A stretch of 7,573 nt of DNA, taken from contig URRZ01000093.1 in the NCBI GenBank assembly GCA_900550385.1, positions 1-7,573 of the forward strand. Direction: 5' to 3'. Every line of letters begins with the position of its first letter. Within the stretch, counting starts at the first letter, position 1. Origin of the DNA: an uncultured Coriobacteriaceae bacterium. GTDB lineage: Bacteria; Actinomycetota; Coriobacteriia; Coriobacteriales; Eggerthellaceae. Under the pieces are notes generated by a model that worked only from the letters and a program-made list of their open reading frames with translations, searched no databases and was not told the DNA's origin. A program made the position numbers and the translations under genes. Of the stretch, positions 1 to 7,170 are shown piece after piece.

Positions 1-71
<71 letters not shown>

Positions 72-81
72 GCGGCGGTCA

Positions 82-933
82 TCAGACGGGGTCTTTGGCG
101 ACGAAGCACAGCCCCACGCAGTCGGGTCCCAGGTGGGCGCCGATGGTCGGGCCGATCTGCACATCGCGCGTCGCGGCGCGGTCGATGCCGAACAGCTCGC
201 AGAAGCGCGAGGCGAACTCCTCGACGATCTCCATGCCCAGCGAATAGACGAACGTGATCTGCCAGGCGGGGTCGTAGGGATGCTTCTCGAACTCCTGGCG
301 CAGGCGCTTCTCGCCGGCATGGCGACCGCGCGCCTTGCCGATGGGCGCCACCGCGCCGTCGTCGACGGCGACGACCGGCTTGATGCTCAGCAGGTCGCCC
401 ACCTTGGCGAGCCCCGACGGGATGCGCCCTCCGCGGCGCAGGTACTCCAGCTTGTCGAGCACGCCGCATATGCGGATGCGGTCGCGCAGGTATTCCAAGC
501 GGGGGATGATCTCGCTTGCGGCCTTCCCCTCGTCGCGCAGGCGCGCTGCCTCCTCGGCCAGCAGGCGTTGAGAGGCGATGGCGTGGCGCGTGTCCATGAT
601 GGCGATGCGGTCCTCCCATCCGGAGAGCCCCGCTGCGATGCGGGCGGACTCGACGGTGCCGGAAAGCGCGCCCGAAAGGCAGATGACCAGCACGTCCTCG
701 CCGCGCTCGCGGGCCTCTTCGTAGAGTTCCATGTACGCTTCGGGGGAGGGCTGGCTGGTGGTGGGGAAGTCGTCGCGCTCGGCGAGCATCCGGTAGAAGC
801 GGTCGAACATCTCGTGGGTGTTGAGGTTGAAATGCTCGCCGCCCAGCATGATGTCGAGGTGCACCAGGCGAACGCCGAGCTTTTCCGCCTCATCCTGGAG
901 GATGTCGGAAGCCGAATCGGTGATGATCATCAT
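82..933 (-). CDS. DegV family fatty-acid-binding protein (FakB-like)
   Basis: A 283-residue protein, the usual length for the DegV family. In Firmicutes its FakB members bind a single fatty acid in the cytoplasm and present it to the kinase FakA, which makes acyl-phosphate for phospholipid synthesis. Family marks in order: ITDSASD at the N-terminus (residues 3-9), TSQPS (59-63), LSGALSGT (86-93), a GGRI segment in LEYLRRGGRI (162-171), and the C-terminal IGPTIGAHLGPDCVGL (260-275) with its conserved His. The frame stays open to 1020, but that would add 29 residues and put the start inside the likely -10 box. I chose the ATG at 933 because GAGG sits 6 bases before it and because DegV proteins begin directly with this beta-strand; the ATG at 930 is equally in frame. 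The gene is monocistronic here and divergent from trxB. No fatty-acid kinase gene is in the window, so the ligand and partner are inferred from the family. Confidence 0.93.
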   Translation of the reverse strand: MMIITDSASDILQDEAEKLGVRLVHLDIMLGGEHFNLNTHEMFDRFYRMLAERDDFPTTSQPSPEAYMELYEEARERGEDVLVICLSGALSGTVESARIAAGLSGWEDRIAIMDTRHAIASQRLLAEEAARLRDEGKAASEIIPRLEYLRDRIRICGVLDKLEYLRRGGRIPSGLAKVGDLLSIKPVVAVDDGAVAPIGKARGRHAGEKRLRQEFEKHPYDPAWQITFVYSLGMEIVEEFASRFCELFGIDRAATRDVQIGPTIGAHLGPDCVGLCFVAKDPV

Positions 934-939
934 GGGAAG

Positions 940-943
940 CCTC
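940..943 (-). promoter_or_regulatory. Shine-Dalgarno site deciding the DegV start
   Basis: The minus strand reads GAGG, 6 bases before the ATG at 933. No comparable site precedes the longer open-frame start at 1020, so this supports the shorter protein. Confidence 0.55.
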
Positions 944-1010
944 GCTTCGGAGATGCGGTTTTCAGTCGGATGCGATGCGGGCGATCCGGCGCGCATCGCA
1001 GCGTCGAACA

Positions 1011-1019
1011 ATATTACCA
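1011..1019 (-). promoter_or_regulatory. Extended -10 promoter for the DegV gene
   Basis: The minus strand reads TGGTAATAT, which is the TGn extension followed by a good -10 hexamer. No TTGACA-like box lies 16-18 bases upstream, which is tolerated by extended -10 promoters. The predicted transcript start is near 1004, giving a leader of about 70 bases before the ATG at 933. This is a motif call by eye without experimental support. Confidence 0.5.
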
Positions 1020-1308
1020 TTATTCGGGCGGCGTTCGCGGACGCGCGCGAGGATCTACGCGCAAGCTGCGGTTTCGATGACCTGACCTTCTCGATTCAAA
1101 CATTGCTCCCGCGATGGTAAAGCGGCGTTTGGGCTTTCTCTGGATTCTGCGATAGTTGACGGGCGCCCCTTTGTCGGGTTGTCGATTGCCTAAAGCGTAG
1201 ATTAAGTCATGGCACTTCGTTGTGCCTTCGCTGCCCATGTCGCCCGATCTCCTCGCCCCGCCCGAAGAAGAAACCCCCGTCGGCGCGTTCTGGCGGCGGG
1301 GGATGTCG

Positions 1309-1314
1309 TATACT
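1309..1314 (+). promoter_or_regulatory. Candidate -10 box of the trxB promoter
   Basis: TATACT stands out in a GC-rich stretch and matches the sigma-70 -10 consensus at five of six positions. The -35 region is weak: TTCTGG at 1288-1293 would leave only a 15-base spacer. Transcription would begin near 1321 and leave an 80-base leader before trxB. The same hexamer occurs upstream of the DUF3825 gene. Confidence 0.4.
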
Positions 1315-1320
1315 CGCTTT

Positions 1321-1365
1321 CGGGCCCGGCGGCATCGCATCGTGTCGTTTCGCCGCTCCGGCCCG
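1321..1365 (+). promoter_or_regulatory. Potential hairpin in the trxB leader
   Basis: CGGGCC (1321-1326) can pair with GGCCCG (1360-1365), GG (1328-1329) with CC (1358-1359), and CGGC (1330-1333) with GCCG (1352-1355), leaving an 18-base loop. The stem begins about where the transcript is predicted to start and ends 22 bases before the ribosome binding site. No U-run follows, so it is not an intrinsic terminator. It could stabilise the 5' end or simply reflect high GC content; no known riboswitch class is recognisable. Confidence 0.25.
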
Positions 1366-1387
1366 AGTCGCCGATCCGTTCCGATCC

Positions 1388-1393
1388 AGGAGG
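1388..1393 (+). promoter_or_regulatory. Consensus Shine-Dalgarno of trxB
   Basis: A perfect AGGAGG lies 7 bases before the ATG at 1401. It decides that start against the in-frame upstream ATG at 1209. Confidence 0.85.
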
Positions 1394-1400
1394 TTCCGCC

Positions 1401-2366
1401 ATGGCAGAATCCGCGTCCGTCCCGTCCGCAGCCGCTGCGCAAGACGCGCCTGTGCTTGACATCGCCGTCATCGGGGCCGGTCCCGCCGGCATGACGGCGG
1501 GCCTGTACGCCGCGCGCGCGGGCATGGACGTCGTGCTGTTCGAGCGCATCTCGCCCGGCGGGCAGCTCGCCCAGACCGAGCAGCTGGAGAACTACCCGGG
1601 CTTCCCCGAGGGCACCGACGGGTTCCAGCTGGCGTTCGCCATGAAGCAGCAGGCCGAACGGTTCGGCGTGCGCACCGTCAACGAGGAGATCGTCTCGGTC
1701 GACCTCGCCTCCGATCCGAAGGTCCTCACCACGCCGTTCGGGACGCATGCCGCTCGCGCGGTGATCGTCGCCACCGGCGCGCGCCCCCGCAAGCTGGGCG
1801 TCCCCGGCGAGGAGGAGCTCGCCGGGCGCGGCGTGTCGTACTGCGCCACCTGCGACGGAAACTTCTTCCGGGGCAGGAGCGTGGTGGTGGTCGGCGGCGG
1901 CAACACGGCGGCTGCCGACGCCCTGTACCTCGCGCGCATCTGCGAGAAGGTCTACCTCGTCCATCGGCGCGACAAGCTGCGCGCCACCGCCGTGTACCAT
2001 CAGCGCCTCGCCGACCTGCCCAACGTCGAGTTCGTGTGGAACGCCACCGTCTCGCGCTTCGAGGCGTCCGAGGCGGGTTCGCTGGGAACCGTGGTGGTCC
2101 GCGACGTCGACAGCGGGGAAGAGCGCTCGATCGACGCCGCGGGCGCGTTCGTCGCCGTGGGCACCCGCCCCAACACCGAGTTTCTGGGCGACTCCCTCGA
2201 GCTCGACGCGGCGGGCTACATCGTCGCCGACGAGACGGGCGCTACCAGCGTCCCCGGCGTGTGGGCGGCGGGCGACGTCCGCACGAAGTCGCTGCGCCAG
2301 GTGGTCACCGCCGTCTCCGACGGCGCCGTGTGCGCCGAGCAGGCGGCCGAGCGCCTGTCTCTTTAG
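1401..2366 (+). CDS. trxB: Thioredoxin reductase (NADPH)
   Basis: A 321-residue low-Mr flavoprotein disulfide reductase, close to the family's usual 310-320. It moves electrons from NADPH through FAD to oxidised thioredoxin in the cytoplasm. Visible domains: the FAD-binding motif GAGPAG (residues 25-30), GGQLAQTEQLENYPGF (53-68), the redox-active CATC followed by DG (148-153), the NADPH-domain GGGNTA (165-170), HRRDKLR (188-194) whose basic residues read the 2'-phosphate of NADPH, and the C-terminal FAD segment AAGDVRTKSLRQVVTAVSDG (289-308). The start is fixed by AGGAGG 7 bases upstream; the frame is open back to 1209, but that extension is low-complexity and has no ribosome binding site. 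The first 18 residues are an Ala-rich tail ahead of the FAD domain. No thioredoxin gene is adjacent. The 129 bases before prfA contain a separate promoter, so it need not share a transcript with prfA. Confidence 0.97.
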   Translation: MAESASVPSAAAAQDAPVLDIAVIGAGPAGMTAGLYAARAGMDVVLFERISPGGQLAQTEQLENYPGFPEGTDGFQLAFAMKQQAERFGVRTVNEEIVSVDLASDPKVLTTPFGTHAARAVIVATGARPRKLGVPGEEELAGRGVSYCATCDGNFFRGRSVVVVGGGNTAAADALYLARICEKVYLVHRRDKLRATAVYHQRLADLPNVEFVWNATVSRFEASEAGSLGTVVVRDVDSGEERSIDAAGAFVAVGTRPNTEFLGDSLELDAAGYIVADETGATSVPGVWAAGDVRTKSLRQVVTAVSDGAVCAEQAAERLSL

Positions 2367-2422
2367 CGGCTGCTGCGCCCCTCGTGGCGAATGAGTGGGG
2401 TTTCCGCCGGGCTTCCCTTCTT

Positions 2423-2431
2423 TGGTATAAT
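2423..2431 (+). promoter_or_regulatory. Extended -10 promoter of prfA-prmC
   Basis: TGGTATAAT is the TGn extension plus a perfect consensus -10 hexamer (2426-2431). It is the best promoter-like string in the window. The -35 position has no good match (TTTCCG at 2401-2406 would need a 19-base spacer), as expected for an extended -10 promoter. Transcription would begin near 2438, leaving about 58 bases before the prfA ATG. It implies that prfA-prmC can be expressed independently of trxB. Confidence 0.65.
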
Positions 2432-2484
2432 CACCAGTTGCGCAAACACGAGGAACGTCAGCTGGAGAATGCGAGTTCATATGC

Positions 2485-2488
2485 AGGA
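2485..2488 (+). promoter_or_regulatory. Shine-Dalgarno site deciding the prfA start
   Basis: AGGA followed by AA lies 7 bases before the ATG at 2496. The competing in-frame ATG at 2481 has only GGAG 13 bases away, and the one at 2469 has GGAGA pressed directly against it, so neither is well placed. Confidence 0.5.
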
Positions 2489-2495
2489 AACCACC

Positions 2496-3553
<1,058 letters not shown>

Positions 3554-3554
<1 letters not shown>

Positions 3555-4660
3555 TGGCCGAAGAGGTCTGGACCGTCAAACGCGCGCTCGACTGGGTGCG
3601 CGGGTACCTGGAGCGCAAAGGGGACGGGAACCCCCGCGTCTCCTCCGAATGGCTGCTGTCCGAGGCGTGCGGGCTTTCGCGGGTCGGGCTGTACCTGAAC
3701 CCCGAGCGCCCGCTCGACCGCGCCGAGCTCGACGTCCTGCACGGCTACGTCGACCGCCGGGGGAAGGGCGAGCCGCTGCAGTACATCACCGGCGAGGCGC
3801 CGTTCCGCCATCTCGTCGTGAGGGTGCGACCCGGCGTGCTGATCCCGCGTCCGGAAACCGAGGTGCTGGTGAGCGAGGCGCTGGCGTGCTTGCCCGCCGC
3901 CGCGAAGCGCGAAGCGGCTTGGAGCGCCGAATCGTTCGAGGCCGAGTCCGCCGCCGTCGCCGACCTGAAGGCGCGCATCGCCTCGGCGCGCGCGGAGGCG
4001 GGGGAGGATGCCGCCGCCTCCGCCGCCGTCGATGCTGCGGAAGGGGTCGAAGGCGATGTGGCCGCCGCTCCTTCCGGGACTTCTTCTGCCGCCGTGGCAG
4101 CTGTTCCCGCCGAGGTCGAATCCGCCTCCGCTGAAAGCTCCGAAGCCTTCCATTTGGTCGCCGACATCTGCACCGGCACCGGCTGCATCGCGTGCTCCAT
4201 CGCATCCGAGCGCCCGGACACGCGCGTCATCGCCGTCGACCTGGCTCCCCAAGCCGTCGCGCTCGCGCGCGAGAACGCCGACGCGCTGGGGCTTTCCGAC
4301 AAGGTGAAGGTGCTCCAAGGCGATCTGGGGGAGCCCGTCCCGCAGCGCTATCTGGGGCGTTTCGACCTGGTGGTGTCCAACCCGCCCTACGTCCCCACCG
4401 GGGTGCTCGATGGGATGCCGCGCGAGGTAGCGGATTTCGAGCCCGCGCTCGCGCTGGACGGCGGCGCGGACGGCCTCGACCTGTTCCGCCGGCTCGCCCC
4501 CTGGGCGCGCACGGCGTTGAAGCCGGGCGGCTCCTTCGCCTGCGAGCTCCACGAGACCTGCCTGAACGCCGCCGCCGCCATCGCCCGCGAGGCGGGCTTC
4601 GACCGGGCGCGCATCGTCGACGACCTCGCCGGCCGCCCGCGCGTCCTGGTGTGCCGCTAG
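3554..4660 (+). CDS. prmC: Release factor glutamine methyltransferase with internal insertion
   Basis: PrmC (HemK) transfers a methyl group from S-adenosylmethionine to the side-chain nitrogen of the GGQ glutamine of RF1 and RF2. The start overlaps the prfA stop by one base (TGATG), so translation is probably coupled and enzyme and substrate are co-expressed. An N-terminal helical domain (residues 1-80) leads into YITGEAPF (77-84) and the VLIPRPETEVLV signature (95-106). The SAM-binding motif I is DICTGTG (204-210), the acidic strand-2 end is AVDLAP (227-232), and the catalytic NPPYVP is at 276-281. At 368 residues it is about 90 longer than E. coli PrmC. The excess is one low-complexity block, residues 117-199, between the N-terminal part and motif I. 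All motifs on both sides are intact and in frame, so the enzyme should be functional. Confidence 0.95.
3902..4150 (+). other. Ala/Glu/Ser-rich insertion inside PrmC
   Basis: Residues 117-199 of PrmC contain 31 alanines in 83 positions, many Glu and Ser, no Cys, and aromatics only at W123, F128 and F199. In E. coli PrmC the two flanks are joined by a loop of only about ten residues. The stretch contains runs of GCC/GCG-like codons but also T-ending codons (GCT, CCT, ACT, TCT, GTT) that are rare in the neighbouring genes, as expected where coding constraint is weak. The part around residues 130-150 could form a short helix; the rest is probably disordered. No known domain is recognisable. Confidence 0.8.
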
Positions 4661-4677
4661 GCGGGCTGGACGCCCCT

Positions 4678-4697
4678 CCGGGTTCCGCCGACCCCGG
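4678..4697. terminator. Weak hairpin between convergent genes
   Basis: CCGGG (4678-4682) can pair with CCCGG (4693-4697) across a 10-base loop. It lies in the 43 bases separating the ends of prmC and the DUF3825 gene, where a two-way terminator would be expected. There is no T-run on either side, so an intrinsic terminator is not well supported. Confidence 0.2.
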
Positions 4698-4703
4698 TAT
4701 CCC

Positions 4704-6088
4704 TTACCGATCCTCGTCCGCGTCGTCGGCGGGCGCGACGTTGTGCGGCGTCAGCCAATCGCTGTCGGGGCGGCAGATGAGGCGCGCGTTTGTGTAGGCC
4801 TGCCGCATGGTCAGGATGGTCTGCCCCTGGTAGTTGCCCGACGGCATCAGCTGCACCACCAGCGCGGCATCCACCTCGTTGTCGCGCAGCAGGCACAGCG
4901 GCAGGAGCAGGCTCATCGTGTTCCCACGCGGGTAGTACGAGGGGATGGCCGTCTTGAAGTTCCAGCGCACGCGCCGCTTCGCGGTGTCCACGGCGTCGTC
5001 GAGCCGCGCCCGCAGGCGGCGGAACAGGCGCGCGTCGTCGTCGATCAGCTCGGAGAGCATGCGGAACGCCGCCGTGCGCGCATCGCGGTCCGCCGCGGAG
5101 CGGATGTCCTCGACCGCCGCCATGGCCTCGTCGCAGCCGCGAAGCTCTTCTTCCAGGAACTCCAGCGGCAGGCGCGCCAGATTGTCCAATATCACGTGGT
5201 CGTAGTCGATGATGAGCTCTTTCCCCAGGTCGTAGAGCATGTCCTCTTTCCTCTGGAAATAGCAGGGCGGCTCGGGCAGGGGGTTGAACAGGCTCACCAC
5301 CTGCTTTCCCAGCCCGCGCGACCCGGCAGCTGCGAACCCCGCGAATTCCCAGTAGATGGCGCCGTCCGAGGGCTTGAAGCAGGCGAACAGGTCGTCGTAG
5401 CGGTCGTTCACCAGCCCCGTGTTGAAGGCCGCGAAGCTCTTGTCGGCGGCGATGGCGACCTTGCCCTCCTTCATTAGCCGGTAGAACGTCGTGCAGATGT
5501 AGCTTTTCAGGATGGCGCGCTCGCGCCCTGCGGGGACGGGCGTCCCGTCGGCGAAATCCCACTGCTCGGGAAGCGCCGCCTCCTCAAGGCCCGCCAAGAA
5601 CTCCTCCCAGCTGCCCAGCCATGCGAACTCCTCGATCGCCTTGCTGGGGGATGCGGCCGCCGCGGCGGGCTTCACGTAGGCGTTGACGTAGGAGACGAAC
5701 CAGGGCAGGCGGCCCTCCTCGTCGTGCTCTTGGTGCTTGATGGACACCTCGATGGGCGTCCTGCCGTCGGCGCGCAGCGCCGGCAGGGGGAAGATGACCT
5801 TGCCCTCGTAGACGCGCAGCGCGCCCGCCTCGCGGGCGGCGCGCCATCCGGCATCGAGGACGTCGAAGGGATCCGCGCCCGGCTCCGCCTCCTCGATCTG
5901 GTTGCGGCTCTTGAACGAGGCGAAGCAGAAGCTGCGGAACGCCCCTCGGCGTCGAGGAGCATCTGCTCCGGCGCGGGGGCTTCGCGGTACTCCTGCGTCG
6001 ACGCCGTCTCGCGCGCGATGCGCGCCGCCCGCTGGTCGAGCGTCTCTCCGGTGCTGCGGGGGATGCTTCCTGTTTCCTGGCCGGTCAT
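4704..6088 (-). CDS. DUF3825 domain protein, interrupted by a frameshift
   Basis: The gene starts at the ATG at 6088 and reads about 49 residues (to LLDAEG). It then loses frame at a run of four C bases (plus strand 5942-5945). One extra C in that run would restore a continuous 461-residue protein passing through AFRSFCFASF, EGKVIFPLPAL and SIKHQEHDEEG. As given, the downstream frame is open to 4704; a GTG at 5747 would give a 347-residue fragment but has no reason to be a start. The C-terminal half looks like DUF3825: AAFNTGL (residues 220-226), YYPRGNTMSLLLPL (385-398) and QTILTMRQAYTNARLI (423-438). The catalytic or binding role of DUF3825 is not known to me. The first 160 residues match nothing I recognise. 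No signal peptide or membrane segment is seen. It is convergent with prmC and divergent from the phosphorylase gene. Whether it is a pseudogene or a sequencing error cannot be told here. Confidence 0.8.
5942..5945 (-). other. Frameshift site in the DUF3825 gene
   Basis: On the coding strand the sequence is GCC GAG GGG CGT TCC. Reading on in this frame gives a Ser/Arg/Ala-rich, shadow-like sequence, while the frame starting with the last G (GCG TTC CGC) gives AFRS and joins the DUF3825 frame. One missing G in the run explains this exactly. A -1 ribosomal slip on GGGG would have the same result but is the less likely explanation. Confidence 0.75.
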
Positions 6089-6093
6089 CCTAG

Positions 6094-6100
6094 CCTCCTT
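6094..6100 (-). promoter_or_regulatory. Consensus Shine-Dalgarno of the DUF3825 gene
   Basis: The minus strand reads AAGGAGG, 5 bases before the ATG at 6088. This strong site shows that the true gene start lies upstream of the frameshift rather than at the GTG at 5747. Confidence 0.8.
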
Positions 6101-6119
6101 CGATTTCTCCTGTAGGTAC

Positions 6120-6125
6120 AGTATA
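6120..6125 (-). promoter_or_regulatory. Candidate -10 box of the DUF3825 gene
   Basis: The minus strand reads TATACT about 32 bases upstream of the ATG at 6088. The predicted start near 6113 leaves a leader of about 25 bases that contains the ribosome binding site. No clear -35 box is present at the usual spacing. Confidence 0.45.
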
Positions 6126-6167
6126 GGCAATGCCCCGGTTTTGCCGTGGAAAACGCCGCGCGGTTCG

Positions 6168-6178
6168 CTAGAATCTAG
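6168..6178 (+). promoter_or_regulatory. Candidate -10 box and overlapping palindrome, phosphorylase gene
   Basis: TAGAAT (6169-6174) is a plausible -10 hexamer for rightward transcription. It lies inside CTAGA-A-TCTAG, a perfect inverted repeat with a one-base centre. The -35 candidates are poor: GTGGAA has the right spacing but a weak match, and TTGCCG is 22 bases away. The palindrome could be an operator overlapping the promoter, but no regulator gene is nearby, so this is inference. Confidence 0.35.
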
Positions 6179-6276
6179 TGGACATGGTCTGGCACCGCCC
6201 GGGGCTCCGCGCGCGATGGCGCGGCGAGCCGCGTGGCGGCAGCTGCATATCGACGGAGGAGAGGACGGGAGGTCTC

Positions 6277-7170
6277 ATGGGCAACGCGAAGCCGGCGCCG
6301 GAGGGCGCCTTGGGCGGGAACGCGGAGAACGGGCTGGAGAGGCGGCTGCAGGAGGCGTGCGCCTGCATCGAGGGGCGGCTCGGAGGACGCCGCCCGCCCA
6401 TCGGCATCATACTGGGTTCGGGCCTGGGCCCTTTGGCCGAGCAGATCGAGGACGCGGTCCATATCCCGTTCGCCGAGGTGCCGCACATGAGGACCTCCAC
6501 CGCCTCCGGGCATGTGGGGCGCTTCGTCGCAGGCGAGCTGGGCGGTCGGCAGGTCATCGCGATGCAGGGGCGCCTTCACGGGTATGAGGGCTATTCCGCT
6601 CAGGAGGTCGCGTTCCCCGTGTGGCTGATGCACCGGCTGGGCATCCGGACGCTCATCACCACCAACGCCGCCGGGGCCATCAACGAGGGCTACCGCGTGG
6701 GCGACTTCTGCATCATGGCCGACCACATCAACTTCACCGGGCGCAACCCCGTCGTGGGAACCGAGCCCGACGGCATCTCGTTCAGGTTCTTCTCGATGCT
6801 GGACGCCTACGACCCGCAGCTGCGCGCTTTGGCGCACCGCGTGGCGGAGCGCGAGCAGGTGCGCGTGCAGGAAGGCGTCTACCTGGGCCTCCTGGGCCCC
6901 AGCTTCGAAACCCCCGCCGAGATCCGCGCGTTCCGCGCATGGGGCGCCGACACGGTGGCGATGTCGGTGTGCGAGGAGGTCATCGCGGCGCGGCACGTGG
7001 GGATGCGCGTGCTGGGCATCTCGCTGGTCTCGAACATGGCATGCGGCATCGAGGGTGCAAGCCCCAACGACGCGGAGGTGTTCGAGGCGGCGAAGGGCGC
7101 CGAGGAGGGCTTCTGCCGCCTGATCGCGGGCATCGTCGCGGGGATCGCGGAGGACGGCGATGGGCGATAG
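6277..7170 (+). CDS. Purine nucleoside phosphorylase (trimeric, low-Mr type)
   Basis: A 297-residue member of the PNP/MTAP phosphorylase family. It splits purine nucleosides (typically inosine and guanosine for this type) with phosphate into base and ribose-1-phosphate, for purine salvage in the cytoplasm. Visible motifs: ILGSGLGPLA (45-54), SGHVGR (77-82), the phosphate/ribose-site MQGRLHGYEGY (96-106), TTNAAGAIN (128-136), DHINFTGRNP (149-158), LLGPSFETPAEIRA (205-218) with the base-binding Glu at 215, and GISLVSN (247-253) whose N253 matches the purine-contacting Asn of human PNP. The usual MSTVPE segment reads MSVCEE here. I chose the ATG at 6277 because GGGAGG lies 4 bases upstream; a GTG at 6178 is open but would overlap the promoter. 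The first 20 residues look like a loose tail. Methylthioadenosine phosphorylase is a less likely alternative. The gene end overlaps the next gene. Confidence 0.93.
   Translation: MGNAKPAPEGALGGNAENGLERRLQEACACIEGRLGGRRPPIGIILGSGLGPLAEQIEDAVHIPFAEVPHMRTSTASGHVGRFVAGELGGRQVIAMQGRLHGYEGYSAQEVAFPVWLMHRLGIRTLITTNAAGAINEGYRVGDFCIMADHINFTGRNPVVGTEPDGISFRFFSMLDAYDPQLRALAHRVAEREQVRVQEGVYLGLLGPSFETPAEIRAFRAWGADTVAMSVCEEVIAARHVGMRVLGISLVSNMACGIEGASPNDAEVFEAAKGAEEGFCRLIAGIVAGIAEDGDGR
7149..7153 (+). promoter_or_regulatory. Shine-Dalgarno of the DUF6125-like gene inside the phosphorylase gene
   Basis: GGAGG followed by A lies 5-6 bases before the ATG at 7160 and inside the last codons of the phosphorylase gene. 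It fixes the start of the overlapping downstream gene. Confidence 0.7.

Noticed and set aside
1209..1400. 64-residue N-terminal extension of trxB from an upstream ATG
   Set aside because: It would span the candidate promoter, lacks a ribosome binding site and is Arg/Pro-rich, while a consensus site precedes the ATG at 1401.
2378..2403. Possible terminator after trxB
   Set aside because: CCC-CTC can pair with GAG-(TG)-GGG followed by TTT, but the stem has a bulge, only six pairs and only three T bases.
5584..5847. Minus-strand frame of 87 residues over the DUF3825 gene
   Set aside because: Arg/Gly-rich sequence in the wrong frame; the DUF3825 frame is continuous across the same bases.
6178..6276. 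33-residue N-terminal extension of the phosphorylase from a GTG
   Set aside because: It begins within the palindrome and just after the -10 box, has no ribosome binding site, and is not like PNP proteins; GGGAGG favours the ATG at 6277.
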